DNA of 64,000 nt from CAXXOK01 sp963678055. Lineage in GTDB: Bacteria; Bacillota; Clostridia; Christensenellales; Aristaeellaceae. Made by a program: the position numbers and the translations under genes. The notes under the pieces are model-generated. The model had not been told where the DNA came from. It saw nothing but the letters and a program-made list of their open reading frames with translations, and searched no databases. Within the stretch, counting starts at the first letter, position 1. The number at the start of each line of letters is the position of its first letter. The stretch lies in contig OY782679.1 of the NCBI GenBank assembly GCA_963678055.1, positions 620,001-684,000 on the forward strand, in the 5' to 3' direction. Positions 1 to 8,193 of this stretch are shown here, piece by piece.

Positions 1-211
1 CGGCGGCCGTATCGCCCCATTGAGTCTGTGCAGATATCGTGTAACCGGGATGCGCGGCAAGCAGTGTTCGGGCTGCATCGGCATCGAGGGTCGTTTGTTC
101 CGCAAGGGAGACAGACGCAATCAGCAGCATAAAACCCAGCAGGACAATGAATCTGATTGCCCGGCCAGAAGTTTGCTTCATTTGATGATTCCTAAGTTGT
201 TTTTTATGCAT
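1..211 (-). CDS. Secreted protein, N-terminal fragment cut by the window edge
   Basis: The reverse strand opens with ATG at 211, preceded by a GGGGG-rich ribosome binding site about ten bases upstream, and stays open to base 1. A second in-frame ATG lies at 181 but has a poorer site. The product starts with a basic stretch (KKQLRNHQMK, GRAIR), a hydrophobic core (FIVLLGFMLLIASVSL) and an AEQ-type cleavage region, so it is a Sec-exported protein. The mature part visible here (about 30 residues) is too short to assign. No function can be given. Confidence 0.6.
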   Translation of the reverse strand, partial: MHKKQLRNHQMKQTSGRAIRFIVLLGFMLLIASVSLAEQTTLDADAARTLLAAHPGYTISAQTQWGDTAA

Positions 212-278
212 TAGTATGGTAACCCCCTACGGCAGCGCTGCGTCTGCACCATTATGTATTATATATTTACTATATCCA

Positions 279-362
279 GTTTCGTATGGCAGTTGGTCGC
301 TCTGCCAGAATATACTGTAGTCTCTGATTACATAACGAAGAAATCACGCGGTTTCTTTCAAT
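279..362 (+). repeat. Dispersed intergenic repeat, copy 1
   Basis: About 80 bases are nearly identical to 3772-3857, in the same orientation. The best conserved block runs from CGCTCT through CCAGAATATACTGT and GATTACATAACGAAGAAATCAC to GGTTTCTTTCA. It contains an imperfect palindrome with arms AAGAAA and TTTCTT. Each copy lies in non-coding sequence beside an SH3-type secreted gene or remnant. It could be a shared regulatory leader or the scar of a small mobile repeat. I saw no third copy. Confidence 0.7.
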
Positions 363-379
363 GAACGTATTCCTATTTT

Positions 380-651
380 GTTACAAGGTGGTGGCCGCCA
401 GCTCCTTGACAAACCACTTGGACTAACGGCTCTACTGGTTATGTGTGTGCGAATTTATTGCCGTATCGGGGGATACTGTTCAGGTAACCGCAAACAGTGT
501 CAATGTACGAAACGGGCCTGGTACAAGTTGCTAATCTCAGTATCAATTGAGCTCGACGGTCACTGCAACTGTTGTTGGTGTAAGCGCCAACTGGGTACAG
601 ATTGACCCGTCTGGACACTCCTCTGGCTGGATGATTGCTTCCTATGGGTAG
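380..651 (+). pseudogene. Decayed secreted SH3-domain protein
   Basis: Two bacterial SH3-type pieces can be read but not in one open frame. The first, around 410-463, reads TTWTNGSTGYVCANLL, the typical end of an SH3 repeat, with a stop just before it. The second starts near 472, reads VTANSVNVRNGPGTS, meets an in-frame TAA at 532-534, and then continues in the same frame as SSTVTATVVGVSANWVQID and GWMIASYG to a TAG at 649-651. The NVRNGPG motif is the hallmark of these cell-wall-targeting domains. No start codon or ribosome binding site is apparent. It is a remnant of a gene like the one at 2665-3651. Confidence 0.7.
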
Positions 652-657
652 AATGCT

Positions 658-1725
658 CTAGTTTTCCCATAGCGCCACATCAGCAGAAGAATAATCATTC
701 GAAATCAACATACGATATATTTCATCGTCTAGGAATCTCACAAAACGCCCATTGTTTACATATACTCTGCGCACTTCCGTCAAGTTGCTTTGTGTGTCCA
801 ATCCCCATTCTGCCAAATAACCGCGCTCCCCAGCTACCGTTCCCCAAAAGTGATATTCTCCATCTTGGCTCTGTTCCATCTCATCGATTGCCACAGCGGC
901 ATTTGCAAATTGCAAATCCACGGTTGATATTATTTCGCCATCAGCCTCAAAGGCAAAAAGCGAAAAGGAATTCCTGCTTGTATCGCTGATGCTTCCAATA
1001 AGTACCGTGAGTCCTCCTGACAGGTTTTGACACCAGGTTACTAATGATACATCCGCTGTTGCTCCCCAAGCGTGTAACCGGGTAGGATCGCCATTTAGCG
1101 GCAACGTAAGCATTCCTGTAACTTGCTGATCTAACGCGTTGATATAGAACAAATTTAAGTACAGCGTTTGGTTAATACATATTGCGGGGTGAATGCTAAT
1201 GCGATTCATTCCCTCAAGAACCCAAGTATTGGTCCGGCCATCCCAGCCATCAAAGTGAAAGCGTTTGCTGTATGTTGCATCGGTATCTTCTGCATATACA
1301 GTGCCGCAGTTTGTCAAAATAGCCTGTGTGGCTTTATCGGGTAAGGCATCGCACGATATTCTTTCTCCTGTGGTATCAATCTTCTCAACGTAATATCTCC
1401 CTTGCATATTGTTGTAAAGAAATCCATAGCTGGAGTTTGGCAGTTCGATGCAATACATACGCCCTTGTCCTGGCTGGTGCAGCGCATACTCCCACAGGGT
1501 ATTGCCTGATAAATCATAGCACTGCAAGGTTTCAACAATAGCACCATTGCTGGTCGGTTTGCGCATTGCTGCAATCATTGAACCATTCGAAAAATACCAC
1601 ACATCCTGTTTGTCAGCAAGATCCAGCTGCAACGCATCTGCTGTTGCTTAAAAGCCCATACCCACTGCTAATATCAAAGCAAGAACCATAGTCAACCGAT
1701 ACATCCGTTTGTGTATTCTATTCAT
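658..1725 (-). pseudogene. Secreted beta-propeller-like protein with a stop codon in its signal peptide
   Basis: A strong site (GGAGGAAATAC) precedes ATG at 1725. The frame encodes a clear signal peptide (MNRIHKRMYRLT then MVLALILAVGMGF), hits TAA at 1650-1648, and then continues open for over 320 codons from ATADALQLD to the stop at 658. The long part contains motifs such as CYDLSGNTLWEY that resemble blades of PQQ/WD-type propellers; no catalytic residues are recognised. Without the single TAA the gene would be intact, so it is either a very recent pseudogene, a sequencing error, or read through. A TTG at 1632 could restart translation but would give a product without a signal peptide. It ends back to back with the SH3 remnant. 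Confidence 0.7.
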
Positions 1726-1919
1726 GTATTTCCTCCGCGGTTTTTGATACCCAACATTCCATATCTTTTTCGTCTATCGGTCATCGTTGTTATAAGGAAT
1801 AAATCGATAATAGTACCGGTATAAGCGCTTACTAAAGCGACATAGATATTCTGGAGCAAGTCATCATACGTAAGGTCAAGCGGTTTGTATTTTGGTGAAT
1901 TGCTGCAGGCTAACATCAA
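1722..1919 (-). CDS. Possible small lipoprotein or lipoprotein remnant
   Basis: A 65-residue frame starts MMLACSNSP, which looks like the end of a lipoprotein signal (LMLAC, with the in-frame upstream codons reading RKTILTYP before a stop). Its TGA overlaps the ATG of the next gene downstream (1725), the ATGA arrangement expected for coupled genes, and the shared region carries that gene's strong ribosome binding site. No good ribosome binding site or complete signal peptide is present upstream of 1919, so it may be the 3' part of a decayed gene. Function unknown. Confidence 0.3.
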   Translation of the reverse strand: MMLACSNSPKYKPLDLTYDDLLQNIYVALVSAYTGTIIDLFLITTMTDRRKRYGMLGIKNRGGNT

Positions 1920-2343
1920 AGGATACGTTAGGATAGTTTTTCGTTAAGTACGACCGGCAACATGCGATTGCGTGTGTGGCAGGTATATCGGCGGTTTCTT
2001 TGCCGGTCGCCGATACATAATAGCAGTATATATAGCAACGAGAGTGAAATACCGGTGTTTATTTCTGCAAATAATCTACGTCCTTTCCTTATCCGGATTA
2101 TTATGACTGTGCTTAATAAACGATTCGGGAAAACCAATTATTCCCATAATTCTGATGGTTTATGCAAGCGCTGATGATAGAAAACCCGTAATAAATGGTG
2201 TAACCACCGGTACAAGACCCGTTCATTGCTTCATTTTGTTATTCATACTTGTCTTTTTTCACCCTCCGTTTATTTCTCATATTGATAAGAGATCACAATC
2301 ATTTGGAATTCTATAGTCTATTTTATAATTTCCTCTTTTCCCA
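1920..2343. other. Gene-free stretch
   Basis: I find no convincing gene here. Short open frames on both strands have neither a ribosome binding site nor recognisable protein features. The surrounding fragments suggest this is decayed coding sequence. Confidence 0.4.
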
Positions 2344-2523
2344 TCAGCCCACACCATCGCTTCTTACCACTTCAGTGATAGTGCCACTCTGTGCGTACAC
2401 CTTGATGCGGTATCGGTTATTGCTGCTTTTGTGGTCAAGCGGCATGAACTTGATATACCACATCATTTGATCGGGATCGGTAACCTCAAAGGTAAAGCTT
2501 GCAACCATCGTCTCCAAATCATT
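2344..2523 (-). pseudogene. Remnant of a secreted-protein C-terminus
   Basis: A 60-codon reading frame between two stops shows protein-like composition, including SFTFEVTDPDQMMWYIKF, RYRIKVYAQSG and a final EVVRSDGVG before TGA. It has no start codon context. The beta-strand-rich pattern suits the tail of an extracellular domain. It overlaps the next fossil on the other strand by a few bases, so the two cannot both be intact genes. Confidence 0.4.
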
Positions 2524-2586
2524 TTAACTGTGGATGGCATTGCAGGGCCTCAAACCAAGGCGGCTCTATTCAATCAGTATAACTAG
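2509..2586 (+). pseudogene. Peptidoglycan-binding domain fragment
   Basis: The plus strand reads LTVDGIAGPQTKAALFNQ followed by Y, N and a TAG stop. DGIxGPxTxxAL is the signature of the PG_binding_1 fold found in cell-wall hydrolases. Only the last third of such a domain is left and nothing upstream continues the frame. It is a gene fossil and indicates that a cell-wall-binding protein once stood here. Confidence 0.55.
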
Positions 2587-2664
2587 CAGGTCATAGAAAA
2601 TCCACGCACTACCATCGGTATTGTCACGGCCAGAGTTGCATTACTGAAACGCGGGGTAATTTCC

Positions 2665-3651
2665 CTAATTGCGTGTGAGAACTGCATAATTCATAGAATT
2701 TGTATCTTCGGTGCCGTTGGCTTTTTGTCCGCTTCGGCTCCAATACGGACGAAGCTCAATTTGTGATATTGCATCGGCAGAAGAAAACGAATATTCGAAA
2801 TAAACAGGCGCGCTCTCCGGATTGTTTCCAACCCAGCCGTTGGCCGCAAGATATCCAAAATATGTGCCATCTGCATACGCGTTATAGCCAATTAGCGTGC
2901 TGTTGGACATCCTGCCGTTCAACGAAAGGTTAACGGTGATCAGATAATACCCTTGTATCGATTCCGTAACGCTTGCTGTCACCGTATATCCGTGATCATC
3001 CTGTATGGTTTTATTGTCGCGAAACAGCTGATACCCTGTAGATGCAGTGGGTGAAGCATTTGATTGATCCGGCGCAGCAGTAGGGGTTGCCTCCGTACGG
3101 CTCCCGTCTAAATCGGTACTGAAGCCGAATGTTCGCATATATCCGGTCATTCCTCCGATCTGCACGTGATACCAATCTGCCAGCACGCCAAGCACCATAA
3201 CTTGCGTTCCGTTGGGGAACAGCCCGATAACGCTTGATGGGTTCTGCTCGCTTTCTGCGTCGTAGTCGGTTCTCAAATTCAAACCCTGCCCATATCTGTT
3301 TTGTATTGTAAGCATTGGCAATGCCGGAGAAATTGAGGCGCTAGTAAGATCAAAGGTTAAATACGCGCTGCTCATATATCCGCTGGCAAAGCCGCCGCTT
3401 GTATTGCCGATTTCAACATATACCCAGTCATTATTATAGTTGTTAATCACCTGCACATACGTTCCGTTGAAATACTTTGCTATGGACTGTGCATCAACAG
3501 AGGGCGCAGATCGCAAATTCAGGCGATCCGCGGGGTTTGGATTATTTACAATGGCAAGCGTGGCATCCCCCTGTAAAGCGGGTTCCGCCGATACGGTAAT
3601 AGCAAGCATAGAAATCACAAGAGCCAGGCATATACATACACACTTTTTCAT
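2665..3651 (-). CDS. Secreted protein with two SH3-type domains
   Basis: ATG at 3651 follows AAAAGGAG. The 328-residue product has a signal peptide (MKKCVCICLALVISML, cut near SAEP), then two bacterial SH3 repeats at about residues 30-100 (LNLRSAP, WVYVEI, GYMSSAYL) and 112-175 (GLNLRTDYD, WYHVQI, GYMRTFG). A Thr/Ser/Pro linker near 185-205 leads to a C-terminal beta-rich domain of about 120 residues that I do not recognise. The SH3 repeats usually bind the cell wall. The gene stands alone, and the fragments around it (380-2586) look like relatives in decay. Its upstream region contains copy 2 of the dispersed repeat. Confidence 0.8.
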   Translation of the reverse strand: MKKCVCICLALVISMLAITVSAEPALQGDATLAIVNNPNPADRLNLRSAPSVDAQSIAKYFNGTYVQVINNYNNDWVYVEIGNTSGGFASGYMSSAYLTFDLTSASISPALPMLTIQNRYGQGLNLRTDYDAESEQNPSSVIGLFPNGTQVMVLGVLADWYHVQIGGMTGYMRTFGFSTDLDGSRTEATPTAAPDQSNASPTASTGYQLFRDNKTIQDDHGYTVTASVTESIQGYYLITVNLSLNGRMSNSTLIGYNAYADGTYFGYLAANGWVGNNPESAPVYFEYSFSSADAISQIELRPYWSRSGQKANGTEDTNSMNYAVLTRN

Positions 3652-4123
3652 CAGTCAACACTCCTTTTTCATATGAATTTATTTATCATGGTTGCAGTAT
3701 CGGGTGAAAGTGGTCGCTGTGTGCCGTATTGTTCGTTTGTTCTAAGGCCTAAGAGCTCAAAAACTGTCTGCGCTTCGTAGTGACCCAGTTCTCCGCTCTA
3801 CCAGAATATACTGTGGCATCTGATTACATAACGAAGAAATCACACGGTTTCTTTCATGTGGAATAGCTTTTCACACTACCCGATTATACCGTGTTTCCCC
3901 CTGTATAGCCTTTCCTCTATGTGTACTTACAATGCACTGTATACATATGTTCTTGATTACAATCTTCACGAGAGATTTTATTCATGCAATCTTTATGCTT
4001 TATTGATCCTCGTTTTTAAAAATTAAAAAACGGGAAAAAACAGACAAGGTCTTTCGTTCAATGAATAGGAAAGAAATGTAGTATGGGCAGAATTGATGGA
4101 AATGAAAGCAAGGAGATAATACG
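3652..4123. other. Intergenic stretch with repeat copy 2
   Basis: This gap of about 470 bases between divergent genes carries the second copy of the dispersed repeat (3772-3857). The part next to 4124 is AT-rich and holds the AAGGAGATAATACG ribosome binding site of the next gene. I see no further gene. Confidence 0.5.
3772..3857 (+). repeat. Dispersed intergenic repeat, copy 2
   Basis: It matches 279-362 with a few substitutions (for example CTGTGGCATC against CTGTAGTCTC, and CACACGG against CACGCGG) over roughly 80 bases, same strand. It lies about 120 bases upstream of the SH3 protein gene that reads away to the left and about 270 bases before the gene at 4124. Confidence 0.7.
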
Positions 4124-4837
4124 ATGAAAAAGCTTCGAAAGCTGCTATCTATGATGATTGTTGTTGTTATCGTTGGACTGCTGTCTGTGGCTATAGCGAT
4201 ACCCCATCAGGTTTCCTCGGGTGAAATGTCAATCGACCTTGAAGAGGGATATTGCTTCAAACAAGGCGCCTGGATAGCTGACTCGTACGATAACGCGTTG
4301 ATACTCATAGGCAACGCGGAAGAAAATATTGTGAAACTAGCGATCGCAAGCCGCATGGACGATGGGCAGTATCAGATAGCCGCAGTGAGCGAACAGATCA
4401 TGTCTTACGATGAATATTGCAACATTTCCTCTCATCTATCGGATAAATGGAAAGATGGGCATCCTTATTTTTATTGCGGAGTAAAAGGTACAACCTTTTC
4501 AAAAGTTATAAAGGCAATCTATATTTATGTTGAACAGGACGATAGCGGTTGTTGGAATGTGGTTGGGGGATATATTGATGATAGTCAAGAGGATTTGAAT
4601 TATCATTTTTTCTCGACAGGAAACCCAAACGAGATCGGAGTCATGTTTTTAGTCAGCCCTCAAATTTACTGGCCGACACAAGCCACCATGACATTGGATC
4701 ACTTTGATCTCACGGCAATTGAAAAAGACTGTGTCGAAGCGTTACGGTACTTAGAGAATTTCTTCACGCTACATGATTCCGGCGACCAGGATGAAACGTA
4801 TACCATTGTCTGGCCAGATGACAGCGAGATTCGATAA
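4124..4837 (+). CDS. Exported or membrane-anchored protein of unknown function
   Basis: AAGGAG stands nine bases before ATG. The 237-residue product starts with MKKLRKLL and one hydrophobic segment (MMIVVVIVGLLSVAIAIP, residues 10-27) that is a signal peptide or anchor. The rest is soluble, acidic and without a known motif; it includes several WxxD/YxY patches. It stands alone between the SH3 protein and wecE. Nothing in the neighbourhood gives a role. Confidence 0.65.
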   Translation: MKKLRKLLSMMIVVVIVGLLSVAIAIPHQVSSGEMSIDLEEGYCFKQGAWIADSYDNALILIGNAEENIVKLAIASRMDDGQYQIAAVSEQIMSYDEYCNISSHLSDKWKDGHPYFYCGVKGTTFSKVIKAIYIYVEQDDSGCWNVVGGYIDDSQEDLNYHFFSTGNPNEIGVMFLVSPQIYWPTQATMTLDHFDLTAIEKDCVEALRYLENFFTLHDSGDQDETYTIVWPDDSEIR

Positions 4838-4980
4838 AAGAAATCGTGTTGCTGAATTGAGTTTATAAAACGAAATAATGCATGTGCTGCTGTAATTGGG
4901 AAAGGCAACAAAGAACTTGTGCTTTGCTTTCACTTACTATGTACGATGTAGCTATGGCGAACTTTCGCTTACAGCGCGTA

Positions 4981-6114
4981 TTACAGTGTCTTGCAATACG
5001 CTTCAATCGCCTGTAAAACGTGTGCACAGTCCTTATCTGAAAGGCCATAGTATAGCGGCAGCCGGAGCAGACGGCGGCTTTCGCGCGTCGTATACCGATC
5101 GGTGCCATGGAAGCGTCCGTACCGCTTTCCGGCCTTGGAGCTGTGCAGGGGGATATAGTGAAAAACACTCATGATGCCGCGCTCTTTCAGGTATGCCATC
5201 AACCGGGTGCGTTGGGTTTCGTCTTGCAGCTTGATGTAGTACATATGGGCGTTATGCACGCATCCGTCCGGCACGGTGGGCAGTTCCAGCTTGCCGCGAT
5301 CCCGCAGGGACTGTAGGCCCTCGTTGTATTGGTTCCAGCTTCGTATGCGGTTTTCGGTTATGGCATCCGCCTGTTGCAGCTGTGCATACAGATAGGCGGC
5401 GTTCAGCTCGCTTGGCAGATAGGATGAGCCGGTATCAAGCCAGGTATAGCGATCCGTTTCACCCCGGAAGAAGCGGCTTCTGTCCGTACCTTTTTCCCGC
5501 AGAATTTCGGCGCGGCTCAGCATGGCTTGCTCCTTGAGCAGGATAGCGCCGCCTTCTCCCATGCTGAAGTTTTTGGATTCATGAAAGCTAAAACACCCGA
5601 TATCACCGATGCTGCCAAGTGCCTGCCCGTGATAGCTGGCGTTTACGGCCTGGGCCGCGTCTTCCACCACAAAAAGATGGTGTTGTTTGGCAATTTGCAA
5701 GATGGTATCCATTTCGCAGCTTACGCCCGCGTAGTGCACCGGGATGATGGCTTTGGTGCGAGGCGTGATGGCGCTTTCAATCTGCTGCTCATCAAGGTTC
5801 ATCGTGTCCGGGCGGATATCAACGAACACAAGCTGTGCCCCGCGCAGGGCAAAGGCCGCCGCAGTAGACGGAAAGGTATAGGACGGCAAAATCACTTCGT
5901 CGCCGGGCTGGATACGGATCAGCATGGCCGCCAGCTCCAGTGCATGTGTGCAGGATGTTGTCAAAAGCGCTTTAGTGCACCCTGTACGGGCTTCAACCCA
6001 CGCAGAGCACTGGCGGGTGAAGGGGCCGTCACCGCTCAGTTTACGGTTTTGCATCGCCTGCTCAACGTAGGCGAGCTCCGTTCCGAGTACGGGGGGATGG
6101 TTGAACGGGATCAT
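4981..6114 (-). CDS. wecE: dTDP-4-amino-4,6-dideoxygalactose transaminase (WecE/RffA family)
   Basis: The 377-residue protein is a PLP enzyme of the DegT/DnrJ/EryC1 family. It follows E. coli WecE closely from end to end: opening MIPFNHPPVLGTEL, GDGPFTRQC, PGDEVILPSYTF near 70-81, EDAAQ at 151-155, the Schiff-base lysine in SFHESKN (Lys181), and the ending RLLRLPLYYGLS. WecE moves an amino group from glutamate to dTDP-4-keto-6-deoxyglucose to make dTDP-fucosamine-type sugars for surface polysaccharide. It reads away from the glycosyltransferase at 6269, with which it may share a purpose. No other nucleotide-sugar gene is in the window. Confidence 0.9.
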   Translation of the reverse strand: MIPFNHPPVLGTELAYVEQAMQNRKLSGDGPFTRQCSAWVEARTGCTKALLTTSCTHALELAAMLIRIQPGDEVILPSYTFPSTAAAFALRGAQLVFVDIRPDTMNLDEQQIESAITPRTKAIIPVHYAGVSCEMDTILQIAKQHHLFVVEDAAQAVNASYHGQALGSIGDIGCFSFHESKNFSMGEGGAILLKEQAMLSRAEILREKGTDRSRFFRGETDRYTWLDTGSSYLPSELNAAYLYAQLQQADAITENRIRSWNQYNEGLQSLRDRGKLELPTVPDGCVHNAHMYYIKLQDETQRTRLMAYLKERGIMSVFHYIPLHSSKAGKRYGRFHGTDRYTTRESRRLLRLPLYYGLSDKDCAHVLQAIEAYCKTL

Positions 6115-6206
6115 GCAAAACGTCCTTTCCGAAAGCCGCCGCTGCGGGCATTGTACTGCTCAAATTATACCATAATCCAGCGCTTGTGACCGCCGCGGCG
6201 CGCGGA

Positions 6207-6234
6207 TTGACTGCCCGGTGTGACATGGTATAAT
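6207..6234 (+). promoter_or_regulatory. Promoter of the GT2 gene
   Basis: TTGACT at 6207-6212 and TATAAT at 6229-6234 are 16 bases apart and 35 bases upstream of the glycosyltransferase start. This is a good housekeeping-type promoter. Confidence 0.6.
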
Positions 6235-6268
6235 AGGGCCACACTGCAAAACTGTTGAGGTGAAGGTC

Positions 6269-7210
6269 GTGCTGATATCCATTTGCATTCCATGCTACCG
6301 TTCTGCGGATACACTGCCAGCCGTTGTGGCGGAGATTCAGCGGGAGTTTGCTGCGCGCAGTGGGTATGAATACCGCATCATCCTCGTCAACGATGGATCA
6401 CCCGATGCAACCTTTGATGTAATCACGCAGCTGTGTGCCCTCGACAAGCACATTATCGGCATCAATCTATCGCGCAATTACGGGCAGTCACAGGCCAAAA
6501 TGGCGGGGCTCAGCTGCGCTGCGGGGGATGCGCTTGTGTTTATGGATGACGATGGGCAGCATCCCGCATCGGGCATCTTTCGCTTGCTTGAAGGGATTGA
6601 GCAGGGCAGCGACGTTGTATACGCGAGATTTGCAAACAAGCAGCACGGCGTGCATAAGCGCATAGCCAGCTATTTGCATAACAAGCTTTCGGAATGGAAC
6701 GGCGTCAACCCCAAAGGGGTGCGGCGGTCTGCATTTGTTGCATGGAGCCGCTTTGCCTATCAGGCTGTGCAGAAATACCACAGCCCGTTTCCATCGACCG
6801 CAGGGTACCTGATGCATGTAACCAGCAAGATTACAAGCATAGAGGTGGAACACCGCAAACGCGCGGGCGGGAAATCCGGCTACACGCTGGGCAAGCTGTT
6901 TCGGCTCTGGATGGACTCGTTCACCAATTTCTCCGTGGTGCCGCTGCGCTTTGCCTCGTTTATCGGCGCGCTATGCGCTATGGGCGGGTTTGTGTGGGGC
7001 ATCTTCCTTGTCATCCGCAGGCTGGTTACCCCGTCCATTCCCATGGGGTATACATCCACAATCTCGGTGATTCTGTTCGTCGGCGGGATTATTATGCTGA
7101 TGCTGGGGCTGCTGGGGGAGTATATCGGCCGTATGTACATGACGATTAGCGGCATGCCGCAGTATACCATCGTGCAAACGATCAACCAGGAGCAGCCGCC
7201 TAAGGACTGA
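6269..7210 (+). CDS. Membrane-bound family 2 glycosyltransferase
   Basis: I place the start at GTG 6269, because GAGGTG at 6257-6262 sits six bases before it; a GTG at 6260 is in frame but has no site. The roughly 313-residue product has the GT-A fold: ISICIPCYRSADTL, VNDGSPDAT near 40, NLSRNYGQSQAKMAGL near 70, and the metal/nucleotide motif MDDDGQHP near 92. Two transmembrane helices follow (about 225-250 and 262-290). This is the layout of polyprenyl-phosphate sugar transferases (DPM1/ArnC/GtrB-like), which load a sugar on a lipid carrier for membrane glycosyltransferases such as the one at 9290. The sugar cannot be told from sequence. Confidence 0.85.
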   Translation: MLISICIPCYRSADTLPAVVAEIQREFAARSGYEYRIILVNDGSPDATFDVITQLCALDKHIIGINLSRNYGQSQAKMAGLSCAAGDALVFMDDDGQHPASGIFRLLEGIEQGSDVVYARFANKQHGVHKRIASYLHNKLSEWNGVNPKGVRRSAFVAWSRFAYQAVQKYHSPFPSTAGYLMHVTSKITSIEVEHRKRAGGKSGYTLGKLFRLWMDSFTNFSVVPLRFASFIGALCAMGGFVWGIFLVIRRLVTPSIPMGYTSTISVILFVGGIIMLMLGLLGEYIGRMYMTISGMPQYTIVQTINQEQPPKD

Positions 7211-7234
7211 TAGCCGGAAGCAAAGTGAATATAA

Positions 7235-7264
7235 AACAAACGGATCCATGCGGATCCGTTTGTT
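7235..7264. terminator. Bidirectional terminator
   Basis: A perfect 13-base stem, AACAAACGGATCC pairing with GGATCCGTTTGTT, closes a four-base loop between the converging glycosyltransferase and rhodanese genes. Confidence 0.75.
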
Positions 7265-7284
7265 ATGTATTGATGGATGGGGGA

Positions 7285-8163
7285 TTAGTCGGTCACAACA
7301 TCGTATTCGGCAGCGAGCCAGCCGTTGTTCATGCCGCCGCTGAGGTTATACGCATCGTAGCCCAGAAGCCGCAGGATGGCCACGGTCTGGCTTGCGGTCT
7401 GGCCGGTGTAGCAGTGCACGACGATGATGCCGTCGGTGGGCAACTGGGCAGCGAAGTTCTGCTCCATGCCAGCGCCATAGGGGTTGTTCACAGCGCCCTG
7501 GATGTGGCCTTCGGCATAGGCATCGGCCTGACGGACATCGTATACGAAGTAGCCGTCCAGTTCGGCATCCAGCACTTCCATCAGGCTGGCGGCCTTGAAG
7601 TTGTTGTAGGTGAAGGCGGTGCCTGCTTTGGAGACCATGTCTTCAAAGTATGCGGTGATGGCGGCCTGCACGTCGGGGTCTACATCGTAGGTATCGTCCG
7701 GCAGGGTGGCCACATCGGTGGTGGTGTAGGCTTCAAAGCCTTCGGTTTTGGAAATGCCGTTGTTATAACCGCTCTGGATGTTGGCAGCATAGCGACCAGC
7801 CACGTTCAACAGCGCAGTCACCTGGCTTGCAGTCTGGCCGGTATAGCAGTACACGTAAAGCTGCACATCGTCGGGGATGTTTACAAGGGATTCGGCAATC
7901 GCCATGCCCAGCGGTACGTTCACAGCGCCGGTCAGGTGACCTGCTTCATAAGCGTCTGCCTGGCGCACGTCCAGAATCAGCATATCTTCGCCTGCGTCCA
8001 TTTTCGCAAACAGATCAGCGGGCTTAATCACAACTTTGGAGCCGTCATAGTTGGCAAAATACGCCATCGCCTTTTCCGTAACAACGGACGTTTCCTCAGC
8101 AAGGGCAACAAAGGATACGGAAATCAACACGAGGGAAAGCAACAGGGCTATCAGTTTTTTCAT
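7285..8163 (-). CDS. Exported tandem rhodanese (sulfurtransferase)
   Basis: The 292-residue product has a signal peptide (MKKLIALLLSLVLISVSF, cut near LAEE) and two rhodanese domains, about residues 42-135 and 180-288. Each has the LDVRQADAY/YDVRQADAY and GHLTGAVN/GHIQGAVN elements and a catalytic loop CYTGQTAS, with cysteines at 106 and 251, so both look active. Rhodaneses carry sulfane sulfur as a cysteine persulfide. Outside the cell this one could act on thiosulfate, polysulfide or persulfides. It lies just downstream of a second exported rhodanese (8194-9114) in the same orientation, 30 bases apart, so the pair is probably one transcript. Confidence 0.88.
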   Translation of the reverse strand: MKKLIALLLSLVLISVSFVALAEETSVVTEKAMAYFANYDGSKVVIKPADLFAKMDAGEDMLILDVRQADAYEAGHLTGAVNVPLGMAIAESLVNIPDDVQLYVYCYTGQTASQVTALLNVAGRYAANIQSGYNNGISKTEGFEAYTTTDVATLPDDTYDVDPDVQAAITAYFEDMVSKAGTAFTYNNFKAASLMEVLDAELDGYFVYDVRQADAYAEGHIQGAVNNPYGAGMEQNFAAQLPTDGIIVVHCYTGQTASQTVAILRLLGYDAYNLSGGMNNGWLAAEYDVVTD

Positions 8164-8193
8164 ACGGTTTTTTCTCCTTTTGATATTTGTGTA

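Noticed and set aside
5527..6189. Plus-strand reading frame opposite wecE
   Set aside because: The wecE frame matches the known enzyme from end to end; this frame has no recognisable features.
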